Positions 12,538 to 24,000 of a DNA stretch of 64,000 nt are shown piece by piece. This stretch comes from CAIKLP01 sp965279595 (GTDB taxonomy: Bacteria > Bacteroidota > Bacteroidia > Sphingobacteriales > Sphingobacteriaceae). The translations under genes and the position numbers were made by a program. Below the pieces are notes generated by a model, which saw only the letters and a list, made by a program, of their open reading frames with translations, was not told the DNA's origin and did no database searches. The stretch spans positions 4,703 through 68,702 of the forward strand of contig CBDIIF010000009.1 in assembly GCA_965279595.1 (NCBI GenBank), in the 5' to 3' direction. Position 1 is the stretch's first letter. Each line of letters opens with the position of its first letter.

Positions 12538-12583
12538 AATTTTTATATAGTAGATAGCCACTTTAAATTTGTGTTTTTTAATT

Positions 12584-12710
12584 AGGTGTGACTTTATTTA
12601 GAATTATTTTTATTTTAATTAATGTAGTATATTTTGGCAATAATTATTCTTTGAACGAACCCTACTTTATAAATTAAATCCAGATTTGAATATTTCTAAT
12701 AATTAAAATA
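12584..12710 (+). promoter_or_regulatory. conserved 5' flank of antigen 2
   Basis: This is the near-copy of the antigen 1 flank (2838-2972). It has the same 'ggtgtgact', 'tattttggca' and 'aatatttctaataattaaaa' landmarks in the same order, and about ten bases deleted relative to antigen 1 near 12660. It probably contains the transcription start and promoter of the antigen. Confidence 0.5.
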
Positions 12711-12849
12711 ATGAAGACATTCTTAGTGATAGCAATGCTCATCATCATGGCATCAACACAGACAACAATAAACCCAAAGACTCAAGCATGTGTATGCTCA
12801 AATCTATAGAATTAACTCGACTGTAAGGCATTAACTGGATGCCAATGGA

Positions 12850-12925
12850 CTCCCTCAAATAGCACAAATAGCACAAATAGCTCAAATAGCGTAAACAGCA
12901 CAAATAGCACTAATAACACAAATAC
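12850..12925 (+). repeat. expanded (Asn-Ser-Thr)n microsatellite
   Basis: Seven to eight imperfect 9-bp units encode an NST/NSS/NSV/NNT tract, longer than the tract at 3119-3172 in antigen 1. Unit-number difference between otherwise very similar N-termini indicates slippage. Confidence 0.85.
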
Positions 12926-12942
12926 GGCCACCACATTAACAG

Positions 12943-12965
12943 GTATTGTATGATTTAATATATAG
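12943..12965 (+). other. intron 1 of antigen 2 (23 nt)
   Basis: It begins GTATTG and ends ATATAG, one base different from intron 1 of antigen 1. It contains an in-frame TGA if retained. Confidence 0.9.
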
Positions 12966-13220
12966 GAACTTGTGCTAATACCACAACCCCAATAGTAGCA
13001 ATCCCTACCTTTTGCGGATCTATAACTAATGGAACAACATGCTCAAGACAAGTCGGATGTGCTTACCTTAATAACACATGCTAAATTTTCACCGGATGCT
13101 CTGCCTACGTCAAGTCAACCCACTCAAATTGCTAGCTAATAAGCACCCAATGTACAACAGATGGTCCACAATGTGCTTCACCGGTAGCATGCAACACTTA
13201 TACGACTTAAGCAATTTGCA

Positions 13221-13244
13221 GTATTATTTATTCTATATATCTAG
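13221..13244 (+). other. intron 2 of antigen 2 (24 nt)
   Basis: It begins GTATTA and ends ATCTAG. The position is the same as in antigens 1 and 3. The length is 3n and there is no TGA inside when read through. Confidence 0.8.
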
Positions 13245-15229
13245 TCGAAAGCTAAGGAAGTACAACAAAAAACTGCAAATGGATACCAGCAGCTGGTACT
13301 GCAACAGGTGACACATGCTCTGACACTACTTGTGCTGATGCTCCAACATCATTAGCTACTTTGGAATAATGTTAGGCATACATTTCCACCTGTTTCTCCA
13401 CAGGCAAGGGTTGTGTTGCGACTCTACTTTCATGCACAACTTATTTGACAATAGATGGCTGTTCAACTAGAATAGGATCAGAAGGAAAATGCACGGACAC
13501 AACCCCAGCATCATCAAATTGCAGAGCTTAAGTTTGTTCTGAAGCTACTACAGCAACTGCAACCAGTTGTGCGACATTTTTGTCATCGAGCACCTGTCTC
13601 TTTAATGGAAAAGACTGTGTTGCAAGTCCTTTACCTGCTTACAACACATACCTTGTCAGTTAGTCATGTGATAGCATGATCGGCAGTGATGGAAAATGCA
13701 CAAAGGACAAAATATCATCAACGAACTGCAAATTATACACTTGTAATGATGCACCAACTTCAATAATAACAGATTCAGATTGTTAAAACATAGCTTCAAC
13801 TTGTGTCACTAATGGGTGAGGATGTGTCACTTCTCCTCTACCGTAATGCTCAACATATAGTGGTACAACATAAACTCCCTGCACCTCGTTCAAAGGAAGT
13901 AATGGAATTTGCAAAGCCTCAACTACGGCATATTGCACAGAGAGAACTTGCATGGACGATGAAGCAAAGACCTTTACAACTGATGCTTAATGTAATAGTT
14001 ATTTTAAAGGATGCATCACAAAAGGACTGGGCTGTGTTGCAACAAGATTGCCTTGTGAGAATTACACAGGGACAGCGGATGAATTTGGTAAATTAATAGG
14101 TTCCACTGGGAATTGCACTTTTGATACAGTTGGTTAAGTTGGAACTAGTTGTAGAACTAAAGTATGTACTGATGCAGCTGCATCAACATTCAAAACAAAT
14201 TCAGAATGCTCAGCCTATTCATTCTAATGTGCCTCAAATAATGGCAATGGATGCATTGAGCCAGGCAATTGCACCACCATAAACAAAAAAGAGTTATGCT
14301 AAGCAAATAGTACTTGTAGCTACAATTAAATATGCTTGGATAGATCAACATGTGCGAATTACGGTACATAAAATCTTTGTTTATTAAACATTTAATAATA
14401 CTTACCCTTTTAAGGAACAACCTATTATGAAAGACCATGCACTTGGGGGGGATCTGCTTGTACTGACTAAATATGTCCCACAACATGCTCCTTAAAAACT
14501 GATGATGCTTGCCAAGCTGCTTTGCCCGGATGTCTGACCAATGGTTCTGGCTGCATTGATATTTCATCTGATTGCTCACAATATAAAGGAGCTCTTGCAG
14601 ATTGTGAAAAATTTAAAGGAGTTAATTAAACTACACAATGCACTTAAGATAGGACAGCTAGCTCTTCAAATACTGCATGTATAGTTAAGAATTGTGTTAA
14701 TGCAAAGAAGTTCAATTGAGACTAAACTTCAGCTACTAATGTTTGTTCAACTTTCACTGGATGCTATTTTGATGGTAAAGATAATTGTACTAATGCAGGA
14801 TGCACAACATATTTTGGGACTTAAGATACCTGTAAAAATGTAGCAAATGCAGTAGATGACTCAAATAAAAAATAGTGGTGTTGGAATACTTCAGATTCTT
14901 AATCTACTGCAAAATGTGCTGTTCGATTATGCACTGATGCTCCTGAGACATCAATTGACGACTCAACGTGTAATTCCTTTAAACCTGGGTGCGTGACAAA
15001 TGGCAAGGGATGTGTTGATCCATCAACAGAATGTACAAGTTATGCAGGGACATTTGATATTTGTTCTAAATTTTATTCAAATGGTAAACAATGTACTGGT
15101 AGGACTCCTTGTATTCCTAGAACTTGTTCAGATACTATAGCAACTCCCAGCACATCGAATTGCACAGCATATTTAAGCACTTGTTAATATGATGGATAAA
15201 TTTGTGTAACTACTGGTTAATGCAGCAGT

Positions 15230-16300
15230 TATAATGCAAATGGGGCCACTGAAACAGCCAAAGCTCTTATTTGTAATTAATTACAGAATGCTGAAGGCGT
15301 TAATTGTGGATTAAAAACAGGAGAAACCAAATGCTCTGCAAAATCTTGTGATGACTTTTTCACTAAGGCCGATGATGCTACTTGCAAAGCATATTTACCA
15401 ACTTGCTATCTGTCAGCAACAGGCATATGCTCGGCAACAAAAATAGGAGCTTGTGACACTTATACACCTACAGGAGCAGATGATAATGCTAAAGCAATGT
15501 CTTGCAATTAACAATTGGACAAGTTAGGGTCTGCTTGTGGATTTAGAACAGGAGTAGCTAAATGTTCTGCAAAATATTGTTATGATGTTTTCACTAAAAC
15601 CAATGATGCTGATTGCAAAGCATATTTAAAAACTTGTTATTTGTCAGCTTCAGGCACCTGCGCTGAAATCTTAGGATGTGACAATTATTATCCAATCGGA
15701 TCAATAGATGCTGATAAAAAGGCAATTTGCAACAAATTTCTCGACAAGGATGGAAAAGCTTGTGGATTCAAAACAGGAGCATCTAAATGCTCTTCAAAAT
15801 CATGTGATGACATTTTCACTAAAACTGATGATGCAGCTTGCAAAGCATATCTACCAAGTTGCTTTCTATCAGCACCAAATAGATGTTAGAAGACGGGATC
15901 TTGTGATACTTATATACCTTCAGGATAAAATGATTAGCTGAAAGCAACCTCTTGCAGTGAATTATTTGACTAATTAGGGGCTGCTTGTGGATTCAAATCA
16001 GGAGCAACTAAATGTTCTGCAAAATCATGTACTGATATAATAACAGCATCAAACGATGCGGATTGTAAAGCATATTTGCCTAGTTGTTTTTTCATATCAA
16101 ATAATACATGTGTAATTATATGTGATTCTTACACTGCTAAAGGGTCAGATAATACGGCTAAAGCCACTTTTTGTAACTCATTAATAGATAAAACTGGAGC
16201 AGCTTGCGGATTTTAAGCAGGGGCATCAAAATGTTCTCCAAAAGCATGTAATGATGTTTTCACTGCAACAGATGATGCATCTTGTAATATTTATTTGTCA
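15230..16300 (+). repeat. five tandem ~75-aa cysteine modules in antigen 2
   Basis: Units carry the motif 'ACGF.(T/S)GA.KCS.KSC.D', with 'aaatg(c/t)tct.caaaa' landmarks at about 15330, 15560, 15786, 16010 and 16228. The period is about 220-230 bp. The modules are absent from the centres of antigens 1 and 3, marking the variable cassette of this serotype-type protein. Confidence 0.85.
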
Positions 16301-18808
16301 AGCTGTAAATTAAACCCTGATTTGAGCTGTCTGTCTAAGGATTGTAAAGATTCTCAACTCACATTAACGACTGATGCAGAATGCAATGCTTATAGAAAAG
16401 GATGCGTTACAAATGGTGGTGGATGTCTTGATAGCGCTGTTCACAATTGTGCAGATTATAAAGGGACCAGAACAATTTGTTAAAATTTTACAGGTTTGGA
16501 CGGTCCATGCACCAACACAGCTGTCGCTGGAGCATATAGTAATTATGCGACAAGACAGTGCGGAGATAATAATAATGAAATTAGTTAAGCAGCTTGTGAT
16601 TTGTGGTATCCCCCTTTAGCCGATGGTACTAAAAAATGTATATGGAATGGATTCAAAGGATGCATAGCCTTGACCACCTGTGATTAGATTAATGGAACTG
16701 TGGATACTTGTGCACAAGTCCAAGCATCCGATTCTCCTTGCTCTGGAACTGCAATATCATTACCATCAACAACTAAGTGTATTTCTAATAAAAAAATTTG
16801 TAATAAAGCACCTACATCATTTACGACAGATGCTTAATGTAAAAGATGGCATAAATTATGCCTTTCTACAGGTTTTGGATGTGTTAGCGACTCAGCTGAT
16901 TTCTGCAAAAGCATTCTATCGCCAACACTTTGCTCATCATACAAAAATGATTAATCATGCGAATTAGCAAACTAATGTCTAACAAAACCGTCATCATGCT
17001 CAGACCTTAAATCTTCTTTTGATTGCAACAATACTATTTTAAAAGGAACAACAGTTACTTGTGGTTGGAACTCTGCTGCAAGTACTCCAGCATGCTTTTA
17101 TTTGACCTGTGAATCATTGCCTGTCACACTGACCACTGATAGTGCCTGTTAAACTGCCTTGACACTATCAAAAATGAGTTGCACAACAGATGGTGCTGGC
17201 TGCATAACAAAAACTATATGTTCAGGATATACTTATGCTTCCGCTTGCGGTAAATCCTCTACAACAGACGGATAGAAGTGCATCTGGTCAAGTTCAGTTT
17301 GCAGAAATATCGTCTGCACAGACAACACAACAGCAACATCAGATTCTGATTGTGATACATACCTAAAAGGATGTAAAACTTCCGGTGCCGGTTGTTTGGG
17401 ATCATTTGATTGCACAACCATAAGTACTGCTCATTTATGTTTGAAAGATTCGGCAGGAAATCCTTGTCTTTGGTATAGACCGTCCACTAACGCAACTGGC
17501 TCCTGCCATAGATATACTCAATGCACAGACATTTAATAGACCACTCATGCTGCATGTTAATTGCTTTCCCCACTTTGCACAACAGATGGAACCAAATGTA
17601 TAGCAATAACAGGTTGCGCTAAAACAAGTCTTTAAGTCAGTTGCGTAGTTGGTACAGATGGAATTTGTGGATATATAGCCGCTAGTGGAACAACACCTGC
17701 CGGATGCGCTCCATTTACTAATTGTGCAGTTGCAACTGGAGGAACTTTAGCAGAATGCTAAGCGTGGGGGCCAAACTGCGTATCAAATGGAACTTAATGC
17801 ATATCATAAACTGCTTGTGTAGAATACTTGACAGAAGCAGCTTGTAGAAATTTAGGATCAAGTGGTACTGGTATTCAAAAATGCATTTTTTCTTAAAACT
17901 TATGCAGACCCTAAATTTGCTCTGATGCCACAGCAACAACAGCGACAGCAATAGTCACCCATGCTGGATGCGCTGCTTTCCCAGCTATTACTCCATGCAC
18001 AACCAACGGTACAAATGGATGTATTGCATTAAGCACTTGTAGTTCTTACTCATAAACCCTTTCGGCAGCTTGTGTTCAAGGAACAGATGGTCCTTGCTTC
18101 TTCTAAACAACTACAATCGAAGCAACTGCAACAACCCCAGCTAGCACAACAACAGCTTGTCGATTAAAGTTATGCTCAGACATTTTGGTTACCACAAGTG
18201 TATCTTGCACAACAGCAGTAATTGGAATTGGATCAAGATGTGTTTTGAATGGAATCAATTGCGTTGCTTGGAGCATCTGCTCAACATACACCACTCGATA
18301 GTCATGTTTAAGTGGGGGCTCTGATGGAGTGTGCGCATTTACTCCAGGAACTGATACAAATACACCGAACTTAGGAACATGCTAATTATTTACAGCCTGT
18401 AATTAAGCAAACTGGGATTAAATAGCCTGCAATTTGAAGAGTGCCTCATGCTATTTCACCCCAGCCCCCACAGGTGGAACAACTTCCTGCTCTGCTCACA
18501 ATTGTACCACTAAAGCAAGTGGATCTGCCTGTTAGACTGTTCCAAACTTTGATCTAACCCAATATCAGATATGTGTTTTAGCAGTAGGAACGTCAACCTG
18601 CCAACCTGGCATTCCAGCTGCATTCTCACAATCTTCTTGCTTTGTTTCAACATTATCAACATATACATGAAATCCAACAACAAATTAATGCTAGTCCTGT
18701 TAAACAGCAACAACACAAAATACAACAAATACAATCGACAATACGAACAATACCTATGGTTATTTAGTCAGTTTATTGATCACCATCGGCTTCATGATCT
18801 CAATGTGA

Positions 18809-19236
18809 TTAATTATACATTTTTATGCAAAATAAATTTAAAATAATGAAGAATATAGAATCTAAAAATATAAAAAAAAAAATATAAAAAAAATAACTAA
18901 TTTGCTTTATTCTCAATTTCTCCTAACCTAATGTGGTGCGGAATAAAGGACTTTGGATTATTAAAGACATTAAAATAAGGCAATTATGAAAATAATATTA
19001 TAATTTTTTATGATTTTATAGTATAGGCATTGGTTTTAACAGAGCATTATCTAATTTCTCAAAAATCCTGATGATTGTTTCTAAATATATCAAAGGATGG
19101 ATATCTTCACAAACTCAAATTTTTAATATTATGATAAAGCCTACACTGCTTTATTTTATTTATATTGTACAAGGATTTCATGGAAAAAAAAAACATGCAA
19201 ACAGTTAGATTTTCAGAAATTAATATTTATTCTAAA
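18809..19236. other. intergenic, antigen 2 to locus A
   Basis: There is no gene. 19034-19080 is the partner of the inverted copy at 10553-10595, so the inverted duplication included some 5' flank of locus A. A-tracts near 18880-18895 could serve transcript ending, but no terminator can be defined. Confidence 0.5.
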
Positions 19237-20736
19237 ATGATTTTGATACTTCTGATCGATTAACTATTGGCATGTGAATTTAAATTCATCTATGATTAAG
19301 ACAAGGAAGGACTTTCCTATGATATTCTTCAATCAGAATTTACAGCGCTTGGAATATGGACGAGATATTATGCATTTTATTTAGATATTAGCATAACCAA
19401 GGATTTATCAATATATCAGTGGGGCTAGATCTATGAATATCGGATTATAACAGGGTTTGAAAAAGAAAGAAAAACACTTGAATATAGCTTGATCAAGTAT
19501 CCATCTACTAAAGATTTACATCACATGTTGATATTTGAAGGAGGTTAGGATAAATAATTAATATCGGATGATTTTGTTGAATCATATGAAGGAGTATGGA
19601 TATTTACTTATATTGGATTTGATCAACATCAATAAAAAATATAAATTTTTCTTATGTGTACAAAAACAGATCAAATTTGGGAGGAGACTTATCGTGGATT
19701 GTAGGTTGATTAAATTAGTTTATCAAGAAATTTTTCGGGACAAATTTCATTTACTTAAACCTCAAGCGACTCAGTTAAATTTCATGATGGAGAGGAACTT
19801 AAGAATTATTTAAAATCCTGTGATCTCGACGATTCATGTACTTAGAACAAAATAAATAATTTAGTTTCAGGCATATTAACACCTTTGAAAAACCATATTA
19901 ATTTACAATGTTTAATAATTATTGGATTGATGGATGGTTTTTATTTACTCCCCTTAAATCGACGATGATATATAATAATTTAATTTTGTAGATAATTCAA
20001 TGGAATAAGGAATCATTAAATTATAATAATACAATTCCATTAAAAATATCATTGAGTTTTTATTAATATAACTTAAATAATAATGGAGTAACAGTTGAAA
20101 CTTAAAGTTATACAAATCCCATATGGGACGAATAGTAAACTTAATTAAATTACAGAAAAAATCTTTAGTGAATCATATTTTTAATATATTTAGGGATGGA
20201 TATATTTCAGATTTTTATAATTTGATTAAATAAGTCACAATGCTGAGTTTTATTTGAGTTTCTTAAATTCGAATGATGTAAATGTAAACATGGGTTGATT
20301 AAACTTATTCAAATACGGAAAATTTTATATTTATTTGGGATAGTCTTAGCTATATCCAATGAGTTTCCTTGGTCAAATAGCAAATATTAATATTAGGTCT
20401 TGTCTATTGAACTATCCATAAGCAAAAAAGAGTATTTATTGTAATGATTAAAGCCTGTCACATTACATGCTTGACATGCAATGGCCCCATGGATTATCAT
20501 TGTTTGTCCTGTTCGGATGAAACTCAAACTAATAGAATATTAAACTCAGCCACAAATTCTTGTAATTGCAAATTGGGTTTCATTGCAGTAGAAGGACAGG
20601 TCGTAGGTATTCAGTTATTGTAAATCATGAAACCATCAACATTTCAATAATTATCAAATGAACAAGCAGAGATTTAGCCCTGTAAAGAAGGCTAATTTTA
20701 ATATTGGACAGGAGATTCAATAAAATGTTATGATTG

Positions 20737-20759
20737 GTAAATAAAATTTTAAAAAATAG
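20737..20759 (+). other. conserved intron of locus A (23 nt)
   Basis: It begins GTAAAT and ends AAATAG. Splicing gives 'CYDC-PQQ'. Loci B (48891-48912) and C (56365-56387) have an intron at the same place, splitting a TG|Y cysteine codon before a proline. The inverted relic also keeps it. Confidence 0.85.
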
Positions 20760-21037
20760 TCCTCAGCAATCATAAATAGGAATAGTGTGTGCAGATTGTT
20801 TAGAAAATATGTATCTGTGGTAATATAATATGACTTGTTCATACGATTATTATTAGGATAATGATAATGAAAATTATACTTTTTAAAAAATTTTCAGGCC
20901 ATAATAAAAGATAGATTATTACTATATTCATTACTTATAATAATAGTTATTTATTTGTAATGGATGTAAGGACTATGGTGAATCTTAAAAAGCTATCAAG
21001 TAGAATTCAATCACAGTTTATGGATCTTGCATTAATA

Positions 21038-21060
21038 GTATAGAATTATTTATGATTTAG
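21038..21060 (+). other. intron of locus A (23 nt)
   Basis: It begins GTATAG and ends GATTTAG. Splicing restores the frame into 'NNYSCIPCQLNC'. It is recognisable in the inverted copy near 9820. Confidence 0.8.
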
Positions 21061-24000
21061 ATCATTATTATAATAATTATTCTTGTATCCCATGTCAATT
21101 AAACTGTATAGCTTGTTAAGATATAACTGGTTTGTGTACTTAATGTGAAAATGGTTTTGTTTTAAATGGTCCAATTTGTTATAGCTGTCCAGATTATTGT
21201 CTAACCTGTTAATATAAAGATAAGATTATTTGTACTTCATGTTAAATAGGATTCACCACAGGAAATGGGTTATGTATAGAATGTAGTACTAATTGTCTTG
21301 TCTGTAATTTCGATACAAATTTAAATAGACCTAAGTGTTTAGTATGTAAATAAAGGGGTTACTTTCTACCATTTGATGCTATAGATTGTGTCTAAAACAG
21401 CATTCAACATTGCTTAATTTAATATTAATTAAAACTAATAAATTACTGGGAGACAAATTATGAAGATTGTGATTTTTTTACACTTATTACTACTTTGGGA
21501 ACACAATAAGGGTGTCAAAAAGATCATCCAGATCCAGTAATAACAATATTTAATTATTGTGCCTTGTGCAACTCCAATTATATGAATTTTGAAACTTATT
21601 GTTAATATGATGATAAACTCCAACCAAATGAGTAAGTACTAAGCAAAAATTAATGTGAGGGATTCTGTTATGGTCGTATAGACTAAAAATACGATGATGC
21701 TGGTAATCTAATCAGTATAATGGGGGAGAAGGAAGTCTTAAGGACAGATATAGTTTATTTAATATCATTTTCAAATCCTGATTATGCAATTGAGGATTGC
21801 CCTATTGATTAATGTCTAAAATGTTTGTACGTCTCAAATATATTAAAATGCATCGTATGCGATTTAGAATATTATGAAAATACATACAATGGTTAATGCA
21901 TACCTTGCCCTCCATAATTAAATTGTTAAACATGTTAATAAGAGAATAAGTATGGCAAGGATGGATGGAAATGGAGTATAAAAGCTTATTCAGTTTATCA
22001 ACATCAATCGGATATCATCAACAAGCTAAAATGATTATGAAGTTATTTGTCTAACGTGCCTTAATGGCTATATGTTATTTGAAAATAAATGTATCATAAA
22101 TTGTCCTACAAATTGCTAAAGATGCTCAATAATTGATGGTAAAAATATTTGTATATATTGTGGATCAAATAGTTAAGATAAATTTCTTACAATTTAAAAT
22201 AACATTTGTTAAAATTGTCCTAATAATTGTGAATTTTGTTAACCAAGATCAGTTACGGATTTTAGAAATATAAATAGTCTATTTAATCCCGATGATAAAT
22301 CAAAATATTACTTTTCATATATTTGCTTGAAATAAAAGAAAGATTATGGAATATTTTATAACTAACTATTATAATAACATGTTAAGTGCGAGAATGGAAA
22401 ATTTTGCATGAATTAATTAAATATAAAGGTATGATGATAATATAAAATAATAGTTGAAGGCTCACTGTGATTTACAGTCCTATTAGAAGGAGCTATTAAG
22501 TTATTCCAAGATTCAAGATTTCTATTCTGAGAATGTTTTAATATATCAAATTTAAACTAATGCTAGTACTCATTTTTCAAAAGTAAATTATTATTTAAAA
22601 TAAGATTGAAACACCTGAATTTATAGAATACCTAAATGTGAATTAAATTCAGTCCTTAATTTATGAACTCACATTAATAAGTTCATCTGATTATTGTAGA
22701 TCAATTGATGCTATATATACAGATGTACCAAAAAATGTATTTTCAATACTAGAAAACAAATTACTAATAAATGGCAATAATTAAACTTTTAAATATTTAT
22801 CATTTACAATAGACCTTTTTTCAGAGGTTGAAATTAAATAATCTAAATTAAATTCCCTTTTAATATACATATTCCATCCAAATGAGGTAAAGGTGATTTT
22901 TAAGGATATTAGCTTTATATCATCATATGATAATTTATTTTATATCTCCCTTGATAATCCTTCGATTATAGATATTTATAATCTTTCTATATCACAAATT
23001 ATTTAAAACTATTTGATATCGTCAGATAGAATAATAAATTATGAACACACTAATTCTAGTGCAAAAAGTTTAATAATAAAAATAGATAACTTACACATCC
23101 ATGGAGGTGCATTTGATTATGAAAAGGATTTCCTCGTTTTAACAGCAGGCCCTGAAATTTTTAATTTTGTAGTAAATGTGACTAATAGTATAATAGAAAC
23201 AATATTTTATGAATCATCTTTCATTAAAGAATCATAAATAACTAATTTTGGATCTGTGAATTTAATTAATGTGACATTTATTGTGTAAGTATATAAAGCT
23301 TCCTTAATTGATTTGAATGGATAGTCGAATTCGCTGAGTTCAATTAACCTAACAGGGATCTTCATATCTAGTAATTTTATAAGAACTCACTAGCTTAATA
23401 TTATGAACTCATATATCTATTCTTTATATCTCTTAACATCTACTTTAATTGATAATAAGGTATCAGGTTAAGATAATTAAATTGATATCCACAGGATAAA
23501 TAACTTATAGTTTAAAAGGATATAATTTGATAACTCATCTAATTTTATTACCCTAATAGATAAAAATCTTAAGGATTCATTAGAAATTAAAAATATTTAA
23601 ATTATAGATTGCTCATTTATACCTGGTTACTCAAGAAAAACTTCATTATAATTCATAATCTTCTAAGGTGCATCTTTTAAAATTTTAAATTCTTACTTTC
23701 AAAAAAGCATACTTGGAATTACAGATATCTAAATCAAATACTGTGCATCTGTTATTATTGATAATATTACAGTTTTAGGCAATAATATACAAGGACTCTA
23801 AAAGAAATTAGATTGCTATAAAGAGTTAGTTAATATTTCCTTTTTGAATGGTTTCATAGAGATGGAAAATATCGTATCATTTAAATTACTTAACTCCTAA
23901 TTTAGTTATATCATGATTTAAAATTAACCCATCATTAGAATCTATTGTTTTGATTAAATGATAAAATTATCCATTTTAATAAGAAACACAAATTTTATTA

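Larger units (their letters stand above)
12711..18808 (+). pseudogene. giant surface antigen 2, three in-frame TGA codons
   Basis: Exons 12711-12942, 12966-13220 and 13245-18808 make a 2017-codon frame ending in TGA. The signal peptide (MKTFLVIAMLIIMASTQTT), NST run, cysteine modules and hydrophobic C-terminal tail (TYGYLVSLLITIGFMISM) identify a Paramecium-type serotype antigen, closely related to antigen 1 at both ends. The middle differs: five tandem modules of about 75 aa at 15230-16300. Three TGAs fall in the coding frame. They are 13817-13819 (codon 354, antigen 1 has TAA=Gln), 14717-14719 (codon 654) and 18668-18670 (codon 1971, antigens 1, 3 and 4 have TGG=Trp). No frameshift was found in 6 kb, so the locus is a young pseudogene, a silent donor copy, or uses UGA readthrough. 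A short canonical intron cannot remove any of the three. Confidence 0.85.

Noticed and set aside
14364..14415. A long GTAC...AAG intron in antigen 2
   Set aside because: The stretch is open in frame (NYGTQNLCLLNIQQYL...) and aligns with coding sequence in antigen 1.
14679..14738. An intron to remove the TGA at 14717 in antigen 2
   Set aside because: The candidate pairs are 42 nt (ending TTGAG, deleting a conserved Cys) or 37 nt (breaking frame). Antigen 1 aligns without a gap, so the TGA is taken as real.
20135..20168. A +1 A-tract frameshift in locus A
   Set aside because: A 34-nt GTAAAC...TTTAG intron gives a sensible join (WDEYESYFQYIQGW).
20432..20453. A +1 frameshift in locus A at 'gattaaagcctgt'
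   Set aside because: A 22-nt GTATTT...AAG intron explains it, and the inverted relic has the same intron-like sequence.
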